The notes under the pieces were generated by a model, which saw only the letters and a program-made list of their open reading frames with translations, was not told the DNA's origin and made no database searches. A DNA stretch of 5,515 nt from SpSt-583 sp034434015 (GTDB lineage Bacteria; Chloroflexota; Anaerolineae; Anaerolineales; UBA6663): assembly GCA_034434015.1 (NCBI GenBank), contig DAOUAB010000218.1, positions 1 through 5,515 of the forward strand. Reading direction: 5' to 3'. The first letter of the stretch is position 1; each line of letters starts with the position of its first letter. This document shows positions 1 through 4,686 of the stretch, in pieces. A program made the translations under genes and the position numbers.

Positions 1-88
1 GGATCAGGTCGCAGGCGGCGGCCGGGTCCGTGTGCGGCAGGCTGCCGACGGACGTGGCGGCGAAGTCTGGGCGGAAAGGGGCGAGCAT
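1..88 (-). CDS. N-terminus of a MetE/UROD-like methyltransferase family protein (partial, runs off the window)
   Basis: The 29 codons read from the ATG at 88 to the window edge give a start like MLAPFRPDF followed by ATSVGSLPHTDPAAACDLI. The GSLPHTDP motif close to the N-terminus is characteristic of short MetE/uroporphyrinogen-decarboxylase superfamily proteins, often annotated as methionine synthase II-like, which transfer methyl groups or decarboxylate in a TIM barrel. Members usually begin about 10 residues before this motif, which is why I choose the ATG at 88. There is no good Shine-Dalgarno sequence before it. The frame stays open upstream as far as the panB stop codon, so a GTG at 184 is a possible alternative start. 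The zinc and substrate residues lie outside the window, so the exact activity (methionine synthesis, corrinoid methyl transfer or other) cannot be judged. The family call rests on one short motif. Confidence 0.6.
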   Translation of the reverse strand, partial: MLAPFRPDFAATSVGSLPHTDPAAACDLI

Positions 89-226
89 GGCGTAGCCGTT
101 GGGATTGCGGTCACTGCGTTGGCTGCCCCTGGGTAAGGGGCGAGCGCCGGTGTCGGGCAGATTGAAGGATAACCGCCTCTGCACGTGATCGGAACAGGTT
201 TTGAAGTTATCAAGAGCGAATGGATG

Positions 227-260
227 CGGGTTGAGACGCGCTGTGGTGCGTCTCAACCCG
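227..260 (-). terminator. 13-bp perfect hairpin just after panB, candidate terminator
   Basis: The arms at 227-239 and 248-260 (CGGGTTGAGACGC and its exact reverse complement) enclose an 8-base loop. The hairpin begins 8 bases after the PanB stop codon. The position and strong GC-rich stem suit a transcript end or a 3'-end-protecting structure. There is no run of U after the stem on the minus strand, so a classical intrinsic terminator is not fully supported. Confidence 0.5.
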
Positions 261-268
261 TGAGCCTC

Positions 269-1144
269 CTACGCGACGCGCTCGCCGTGCTCCTGGTCAA
301 GAAGACGCTTCAGCTCGGCCAACTGGTCGTCCGGGATGCCGAACCAGTGCTCGGCCTGCGGGAACTGGCGGCCGGTCACTTCGGCCACGTACTGCTTGAG
401 GCCGTTGAGGATCACCTCGCCGGCGTTGCCGTAGACCTTGGCCATCTTCGGCTTGAAGCGCGGGTACAGGCCGAACATGTCGTGGAAGATCAGGAGCTGG
501 CCGTGCGCGTACGGGCCGGAGCCCAGGCTGATGATGGGGATGCCGGCGCGCTCGGTGATCAGCTCGCAGACGCGGTCCGGCACCATCTCCAGCAGGATGC
601 TGAAGGCGCCGGCGTCCTCCAGGGCCCTGGCGTCGTCCACGATCTTCTTGGCGCGGGCGGCGTCTTTGCCTTGCACGCGGAAGCCGCCCAGCGCGCTGAC
701 GCTCTGCGGCGTGAGGCCCAGGTGGCCCATGACCGGGATGCCGCACCGGGCGATGGCGGCCATGCGCCCCGCCATCTCCGCGCCGCCTTCCAGTTTGACG
801 GCGTCGCAGCCGGCCTCGGCCATGAAGCGCCCGGCGTTGCGGACGGCGGCCTCGTCCGACGGCTGGTAGGACATGTACGGCATGTCGCCGATCAGCCACG
901 AGGTGGGCGAGCCGCGCCGGACGGCGGCGGCGTGCCGGATCATGTCGTCCATGGTCACCGGCAGTGTGCCCTCGTAGCCGAGCATGGTCATGCCCAGACT
1001 GTCGCCGACCAGGACCATGTCCACGCCGGCCTGCTCGACGAGGTAGGCCATGGCGTAGTCGTAACAGGTGATGAAGGTGATCGGCACGCCGTCGGCCATC
1101 TTCTTCATCAGGGTCGGGAGCGTGACCTTCTTGCGATCAGACAT
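269..1144 (-). CDS. panB: 3-methyl-2-oxobutanoate hydroxymethyltransferase (PanB family)
   Basis: This 291-aa protein belongs to the ketopantoate hydroxymethyltransferase family. Those enzymes transfer a hydroxymethyl group from 5,10-methylene-tetrahydrofolate to 2-oxoisovalerate, the first committed step toward pantothenate and CoA, in the cytoplasm. Family landmarks are in order: VGDSLGM with metal ligand Asp48, TLPVT (60-64), GDMPYMSYQ with Asp87, KLEGG with Glu119, GHLGLTPQ (140-147), and LLEMVP with the catalytic-type Glu186. The usual GIGAG loop is replaced by LGSGPYAHGQ (207-216). After the usual C-terminal EH-F end (265-268) there is a tail of about 23 residues, making the protein longer than the roughly 264 residues of the E. 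coli enzyme. The ATG is supported by a perfect AGGAGG 5 bases upstream. It stands apart from the upstream operon by 303 bp, and no panC or panD is visible. It is a true family member; whether 2-oxoisovalerate is its substrate is less certain. Confidence 0.9.
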   Translation of the reverse strand: MSDRKKVTLPTLMKKMADGVPITFITCYDYAMAYLVEQAGVDMVLVGDSLGMTMLGYEGTLPVTMDDMIRHAAAVRRGSPTSWLIGDMPYMSYQPSDEAAVRNAGRFMAEAGCDAVKLEGGAEMAGRMAAIARCGIPVMGHLGLTPQSVSALGGFRVQGKDAARAKKIVDDARALEDAGAFSILLEMVPDRVCELITERAGIPIISLGSGPYAHGQLLIFHDMFGLYPRFKPKMAKVYGNAGEVILNGLKQYVAEVTGRQFPQAEHWFGIPDDQLAELKRLLDQEHGERVA

Positions 1145-1149
1145 GGAAG

Positions 1150-1155
1150 CCTCCT
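1150..1155 (-). promoter_or_regulatory. Shine-Dalgarno sequence of panB
   Basis: A perfect AGGAGG lies 5 bases before the ATG at 1144 and fixes that start. It is the strongest ribosome binding site in the window. Confidence 0.85.
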
Positions 1156-1206
1156 GTGTGAGTCAGAATCACTTTCGCTATGAGAGGAAACGGCTCTCGC
1201 CAGGAA

Positions 1207-1230
1207 CGCCAGGGGCGCCAAGGCCTGGCG
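1207..1230. repeat. 7-bp inverted repeat in the panB upstream region
   Basis: CGCCAGG (1207-1213) is repeated inverted as CCTGGCG (1224-1230) around a 10-base centre that is itself partly palindromic (GGCGCC). It lies about 60-85 bases before the panB start. It could be an operator or a leader-RNA hairpin, but in DNA this rich in GC it may be chance. Confidence 0.3.
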
Positions 1231-1308
1231 ACGGTGATATCCGGACTATCCCGTCCATGTGGGCTGATTTCCCGGCCGCCAAGCCTCGGCCCGCCACCGT
1301 TCCTTGCC

Positions 1309-1385
1309 GCCCCGGCGAAGGCCGGGGCTCAGAAGCGTGGTTATCTCAATAATCTCCGGGCCTGGATGCCGGCCTGCGCCGGCAT
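1309..1385. repeat. REP-like pair of palindromes in inverted orientation
   Basis: Two perfect 8-bp stems with four-base loops lie in the gap between the cyclodeaminase-like gene and panB. The first is GCCCCGGC-GAAG-GCCGGGGC (1309-1328), the second ATGCCGGC-CTGC-GCCGGCAT (1366-1385). The second, read in reverse complement, resembles the first, including the shared GGC-AGGCCGG core followed by a CAG end, so the unit is an imperfect inverted repeat of two hairpins about 37 bases apart. The flanking CTGGATGCC and GGCATGACG match the general design of dispersed intergenic palindromic elements (REP/BIME-like, spread by RAYT transposases or as miniature elements). No transposase is present here. The remainder of the 303-bp gap shows no gene and no convincing promoter. 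Confidence 0.6.
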
Positions 1386-1419
1386 GACGCTGGTTATAGA
1401 GGCTCACAAGCGCCGACCC

Positions 1420-1449
1420 AGCGGCGCGGGCGCGACACGGCGCGCCGCT
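1420..1449 (-). repeat. 9-bp stem-loop overlapping the end of the cyclodeaminase-like gene, possible terminator
   Basis: AGCGGCGCG (1420-1428) is exactly inverted as CGCGCCGCT (1441-1449) around a 12-base loop. On the minus strand the stem starts inside the TAG stop codon of the upstream gene. No U-tract follows. Together with the REP-like pair just downstream it could end or stabilise the transcript of the four-gene operon. Confidence 0.35.
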
Positions 1450-2422
1450 ACAAGGGCAGCTCGCGGCCGAGGCCCAGCGCGCGGGCGCGGTGGTAGACGC
1501 GGATGGCCGTCACGATGTCGTCCAGCGCCAGGCCCAGGTTGAGGCTCATCGTCCGCTCGTCCGCCGACTGGCGGCCGGGTTTCAGGCCGGCCGCGATCTC
1601 GCCCAGGTCGGCGTACGGCTCCGGCGTGTCCCGGAAGTAGCCCTCCTGCCGGTAGTAGCGCAGCTGCGCGCGGTCGTCGGTCGCCAGCCGGTCCACCTCG
1701 CGCAGCGCCGCGCCCTGCCAGGACGAGTCGAAATCCACGGGCGAGGCGAAGGCGCCCGGCGCCAGCCAGCCGGCCTCGATCTGCGGCGTGGGGTGTTTGA
1801 GGATCGGCCCGCTGGTGACCACCAGGTCCAGGCCCTTCACGGCCTCCGCCAGCGTCCGGACCGGCTCGATCTCGAGTTGAAGCTGCCGGCTCATTTCGCG
1901 GGCGTATCGCTCGGCGATCTCGGGATAGAGATCGTACGCCTTCACGCGCCGGAGCGGGAAGAGGCAGGCCAGGGCCTCCAGATTGCTGCGGCCCTGCACG
2001 CCGCAGGCCACGATGCCCACGGTGGCGCTGTCCGGGCGGGCCAGATAGCGGGCCGCCACGGCGGTCGCCGCGCCGGTGCGCTTGGCCGTGATCCAGGTGC
2101 AATCCATGACGGCCAGCGGCACGCCCGTGTCGGGATCGTTCAGGATCAGCAGCCCGCTGATGTACGGCAGTCCCCTGGCCTGGTTGCCGGGGTAACCGGA
2201 CACCCACTTCAGGCCGGCGGCCTCCAGGCTGGGGATGTAGGCCGGCATGGCGTGGATGAAGGCGTCCGGGCGGGGATGGATGCCGGGTTTGGGCGGCATC
2301 TCCGTCTTCCCGCGCCCCTTCTCTTTGAACATCACGTCCAGCGCGTCGATGATCTCGAGCATCGGCAGCTGGCAGGCCTCCACATCCTTTCGCGAGAGGT
2401 AGAGGATGGATCCGGTGGTCAT
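1448..2422 (-). CDS. Ornithine cyclodeaminase/mu-crystallin family protein
   Basis: This 324-aa protein has the full length of the family, which includes ornithine cyclodeaminase (ornithine to proline plus ammonia), archaeal alanine dehydrogenase, ketimine reductases and siderophore precursor enzymes. Visible landmarks are Lys72 in GLKWVSGYPGN, the segment RTGAATAVAARYLARPDS (115-132) whose Arg normally holds the substrate carboxylate, a Rossmann nucleotide-binding segment VGIVACGVQGRSNLEAL (135-151), and Asp230 in SPVDFDSSW near the usual catalytic Asp. The first glycine of the GxGxxG motif is replaced by Ala139 (ACGVQG). The C-terminal DLGEIAAG (272-279) is also a family signature. The ATG at 2422 has GGAG 7 bases upstream. 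It follows the phosphoesterase by 25 bases, so it is probably cotranscribed. The substrate cannot be told from sequence; true ornithine cyclodeaminase activity should not be assumed. Confidence 0.85.
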   Translation of the reverse strand: MTTGSILYLSRKDVEACQLPMLEIIDALDVMFKEKGRGKTEMPPKPGIHPRPDAFIHAMPAYIPSLEAAGLKWVSGYPGNQARGLPYISGLLILNDPDTGVPLAVMDCTWITAKRTGAATAVAARYLARPDSATVGIVACGVQGRSNLEALACLFPLRRVKAYDLYPEIAERYAREMSRQLQLEIEPVRTLAEAVKGLDLVVTSGPILKHPTPQIEAGWLAPGAFASPVDFDSSWQGAALREVDRLATDDRAQLRYYRQEGYFRDTPEPYADLGEIAAGLKPGRQSADERTMSLNLGLALDDIVTAIRVYHRARALGLGRELPL

Positions 2423-2429
2423 AGTCTTG

Positions 2430-2433
2430 CTCC
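2430..2433 (-). promoter_or_regulatory. Shine-Dalgarno sequence of the cyclodeaminase-like gene
   Basis: GGAG on the minus strand stands 7 bases before the ATG at 2422, within the 25-base spacer after the phosphoesterase stop. This supports the chosen start. Confidence 0.65.
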
Positions 2434-2447
2434 GCCTGGGCCGCGCC

Positions 2448-3155
2448 TCACACCAGGCCGGTCTCCAGGACGCGGCTGAGCTGCTCGATCACTTCCGGGC
2501 TGAGCGGGCTCAGCCGGAGCCGCTGCCTCGGGGCGTCGTGGTCGTAGTGCAGGTGCCTGATCTGGAGGCGGCCGTCGTCCCACACCGCGTACGTGGCGTC
2601 GGGGACGCCGTAACGCGGCTGGCCGAGGCTGCCGGGGTTGACCAGGAGCTTGTCTTTGAACCGGCGCAGCGCCGGGACGTGGGTGTGGCCGAGCACAATC
2701 ACATCGGCCTCCAGCGCGCCAAACAGCCGTTCCAACTCGGCCTCCGGGCAGGTGGCGGGGTCCAGGCGGCCGGTCAGGGGATCGGCGGGCGTGCCGTGCA
2801 CCAGGTGAAAGCGGGCGCCGCCCAGGGTCAGGTCAGCGGTCAGCGGCCAGCCCCGCAGGCCGGCCGTGTCGTCCGGCCCCAGCAGGACGCCGGCGTGCAG
2901 CAGGGTCTCGCGGGCGGCCTCCTCCAGCTCGCCGTGGAAGTCGCGGCTGGTCCCTTCGACGAGGGCGTTGTCGTGGTCGCCGCGCACCGCCGCCGCGGCG
3001 TGGGTCAACAGCCAGCGGACGCAGGGCGCCGGGTCCGGCCCGTAGCCCACGGCGTCGCCGGCGAAGAGCACGGCGTCCGGCCGGGCCTCGGCGCGCTGGA
3101 GGCCGAGCAGGGCCTCCCAGTTGGCGTGGACGTCGGCGAGCAGGAGCAGGCGCAT
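2448..3155 (-). CDS. Metallophosphoesterase, YfcE/MJ0936-like
   Basis: This 235-aa cytoplasmic protein has the calcineurin-like metallophosphoesterase fold, with the dinuclear metal-site motifs in order: ADVHAN (Asp8, His10), AGDAVGYGPDP (Asp34), RGDHDN (59-63 region), HLVHGTP (His120) and GHTHVP (His157, His159), followed by NPGSLGQPR (173-181). The family cleaves phosphodiesters, nucleotides or dinucleoside polyphosphates with Mn or Fe. The usual GNHD motif reads GDHD, so the metal-ligand Asn is Asp60. Its ATG lies 4 bases after the stop of the reductase gene (TGA-CGTC-ATG) and has no clear Shine-Dalgarno sequence, which points to translational coupling. It has no signal peptide or membrane segment. 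The physiological substrate is unknown, and the operon gives no direct hint. Confidence 0.88.
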   Translation of the reverse strand: MRLLLLADVHANWEALLGLQRAEARPDAVLFAGDAVGYGPDPAPCVRWLLTHAAAAVRGDHDNALVEGTSRDFHGELEEAARETLLHAGVLLGPDDTAGLRGWPLTADLTLGGARFHLVHGTPADPLTGRLDPATCPEAELERLFGALEADVIVLGHTHVPALRRFKDKLLVNPGSLGQPRYGVPDATYAVWDDGRLQIRHLHYDHDAPRQRLRLSPLSPEVIEQLSRVLETGLV

Positions 3156-3159
3156 GACG

Positions 3160-4620
3160 TCAGCCGGCCGCCGGCGCCTGGACCGGCGCGGGCTTCAGCA
3201 ACCCCGCTTCCTTCACCAGCCGCGGCACGATCGACTCCCAGCCGACCGACATGAAATGCACGCCGTTGACGCCGGGCAGGCGCTTGACGCGGTCCACGAT
3301 CTCGAGCGTGATCTGCACGCCCTCTTCCTTGGGGTCGGCGGCCTGGGCCATGCGTTCGAGGAGGGCGGCCGGCATCTTGACGCCCGGCACCGCGGCGATG
3401 GCCTGGGCCGCCTTGGGCGAACGGATGGGCATGAGGCCGGCCAGGATGAAGACGCGCCCGAGCACGCCGCGCTTGTCCAGGGCCGCCAGCCAGCGTTCAA
3501 AGCCCTCCACATCGTAGACCAGGTTGGTCTGGAAGAACTGCGCGCCGGCGTTGACCTTCTTCTGCTCGCGCAGGGCCTGGATGCGTTCGTTGGCGGCGAA
3601 CGGCGAGCCGGCCGCGCCGATGAAGAGCGGCGGCGCGTTCTTCAGTTCGCGCGTATCCAGGAAACGTCCCTCGTCGCGCATGCGCCGGAACATCCAGATC
3701 ATCTGGATCGAGTCCAGGTCCCAGATGTCCATGCGGCCGTGCGGCGACGGCCCGACGCGCGGGTGGTCGCCGGTGAGGCACAGCACGTTGCGGATGCCGA
3801 GCGCGGCCGCGCCCAGGATGGTGCTCTGCGCGCCCATGCGCGTGCGCTCGCGGGCCGCGATCTGCATGACGGGCTCCAGGCCCTGCTGGACGGCGATGGC
3901 CGAGCAGACCAGCGACGACATGCGCGGCGTGGCCGACGGGTTGTCGGTGAAGTTGGCGGCGTCGATGTAGCCGCGCAGCAGGTTGAGTTTCTTCACCACC
4001 TCGTCCGGCGCGGCGGCCAGCGGCGGCGCGATCTCGGCGGTGACGACGAACTCGCCGGCCGTCAGTTTGCGCTCCAGTTCCGAGACCGGCTCGTGCGGCG
4101 GCGCGGGGTGCGGCTGGTCGTCGCCGCCCCACCACTCCGGCTGGCGAATTTCGTAGAAGAACTGCTCCCAGGCTTTCGCGCGTTGCGCCGGCGGGGCCGT
4201 CAACAGGTCCCACGTGAACTTGAGCCCGCCCTTCTTCCGCCAGTGGCGGTAGACGTCCATCCACGAGTCCGTGCCGACCTTCTCCCAGTCCAGCGGGGGC
4301 AGCACCTCCAGGAGTTTCTCTTCCCGGCCCAGCTTCTCGGCGCGCTCGTAGATCTTGTACCAGATGCACGGGCGCGTCGTGTCCACGTAGCAGTGCTCGG
4401 GCGTGGAGCCGCCGCACGGGCCGTTGCGCAGACCCTTGGGGCACTCCATCGGGCAGATGAAGGCGGTCTCCTGCAGCAGACAGTTGCCGCACATCCGGCA
4501 GCCGAAGAGCGGGCCTTTGATCGTCAGCTCGAGCGTCTCGACGACGCGGTCAATGAAGGGCTCGTCGTGGAAGGGCAGGTAGGCCGGCTGCCAGCGCCGG
4601 CCAGGGGTGAAACCGGGCAT
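3160..4620 (-). CDS. Methylenetetrahydrofolate reductase with N-terminal MetV-type cysteine domain (MetV-MetF fusion)
   Basis: With the start chosen here the protein has 486 residues. Residues about 25-125 match the MTHFR C-terminal-like MetV domain, with eight cysteines at 41, 44, 47, 56, 60, 69, 77 and 85 (GCRMCGNC, CPMECPKG, NGPCGG) that can bind zinc or an iron-sulfur cluster. Residues about 180-470 are the MetF flavoprotein barrel: TAEIAPP with the catalytic-type Glu196, CLTGDHPR (Asp285), NAGAQFFQTNLVYD (357-370) and GLMPIRSP (395-402). MetF reduces 5,10-methylene- to 5-methyl-tetrahydrofolate using FAD. In acetogens MetV is usually a separate subunit needed for electron entry; here both are one chain. 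An ATG also exists at 4635, but AGGAGAGG lies between the two ATGs, well placed for the one at 4620. The iron-sulfur gene just upstream is the probable electron donor. The C-terminal tail is Ala/Pro-rich. Confidence 0.9.
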   Translation of the reverse strand: MPGFTPGRRWQPAYLPFHDEPFIDRVVETLELTIKGPLFGCRMCGNCLLQETAFICPMECPKGLRNGPCGGSTPEHCYVDTTRPCIWYKIYERAEKLGREEKLLEVLPPLDWEKVGTDSWMDVYRHWRKKGGLKFTWDLLTAPPAQRAKAWEQFFYEIRQPEWWGGDDQPHPAPPHEPVSELERKLTAGEFVVTAEIAPPLAAAPDEVVKKLNLLRGYIDAANFTDNPSATPRMSSLVCSAIAVQQGLEPVMQIAARERTRMGAQSTILGAAALGIRNVLCLTGDHPRVGPSPHGRMDIWDLDSIQMIWMFRRMRDEGRFLDTRELKNAPPLFIGAAGSPFAANERIQALREQKKVNAGAQFFQTNLVYDVEGFERWLAALDKRGVLGRVFILAGLMPIRSPKAAQAIAAVPGVKMPAALLERMAQAADPKEEGVQITLEIVDRVKRLPGVNGVHFMSVGWESIVPRLVKEAGLLKPAPVQAPAAG

Positions 4621-4624
4621 GACA

Positions 4625-4632
4625 CCTCTCCT
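4625..4632 (-). promoter_or_regulatory. Shine-Dalgarno sequence that decides the MetV-MetF start
   Basis: AGGAGAGG on the minus strand sits with its AGGAG core 7 bases before the ATG at 4620. It lies downstream of the ATG at 4635, which itself has only the palindrome in front of it. The start at 4620 is therefore preferred. Confidence 0.75.
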
Positions 4633-4636
4633 CATA

Positions 4637-4658
4637 GGGGCGCTCGGCCGAGCGCCCC
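4637..4658. repeat. 22-bp perfect palindrome, copy 2 of an intergenic palindromic repeat
   Basis: GGGGCGCTCGG is followed directly by its exact reverse complement, giving 11-bp arms with no spacer. It sits in the 66-bp gap between the iron-sulfur gene and the MetV-MetF gene, just before the latter's ribosome binding site. It shares its GGGCG-TCG-arm design with the neighbouring hairpin at 4667-4686. Confidence 0.75.
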
Positions 4659-4666
4659 GACCAGAC

Positions 4667-4686
4667 GGGCGCTCGCTCGAACGCCC
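4667..4686. repeat. Hairpin, copy 1 of the same intergenic palindromic repeat
   Basis: On the minus strand this reads GGGCGTTCGAGCGAGCGCCC, directly after the TGA of the iron-sulfur gene. The eight-pair stem has one G-U pair in RNA and a four-base loop. Its sequence resembles the palindrome 8 bases further on, so the spacer holds a tandem pair of related hairpins. It could stabilise or partly terminate the upstream message, or be a dispersed genomic repeat. Confidence 0.6.

Noticed and set aside
4..213. Minus-strand 69-codon open frame at the left edge
   Set aside because: It is Pro/Thr/Ala-rich with no motif and overlaps, in another frame, the start carrying the recognisable GSLPHTDP motif.
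89..226. Promoter or riboswitch before the left-edge gene
   Set aside because: A TTGATA (213-208, minus strand) resembles a -35 box, but no matching -10 box lies at a normal distance, and I see no match to cobalamin, SAM, SAH or tetrahydrofolate riboswitch cores.
185..1183. Long plus-strand open frame of 332 codons opposite panB
   Set aside because: It is antisense to a clearly recognised PanB gene. Its product is a low-complexity mix rich in Ala, Gly, Val, His and Arg with no family motif, as expected when the opposite strand of a GC-rich gene is read.
1180..1542. Plus-strand 120-codon frame across the intergenic gap
   Set aside because: It runs through the REP-like palindromes and into the antisense of the cyclodeaminase-like gene. 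Its product resembles the peptide often mis-called from such repeats (AKAGAQ...MPACAGM).
1490..2479. Plus-strand open frame of 329 codons opposite the cyclodeaminase-like gene
   Set aside because: The minus-strand gene has full family motifs and a ribosome binding site. The antisense product is rich in Arg, Gly and His with no recognisable domain.
2406..3254. Plus-strand open frame of 282 codons opposite the phosphoesterase
   Set aside because: It is a codon-bias shadow. The minus strand carries all phosphoesterase metal motifs in order.
3497..4492. Minus-strand open frame of 331 codons in another frame of the reductase gene
   Set aside because: It overlaps the MetV-MetF gene entirely, and its Arg/Ala/Gly-rich product has no family features.
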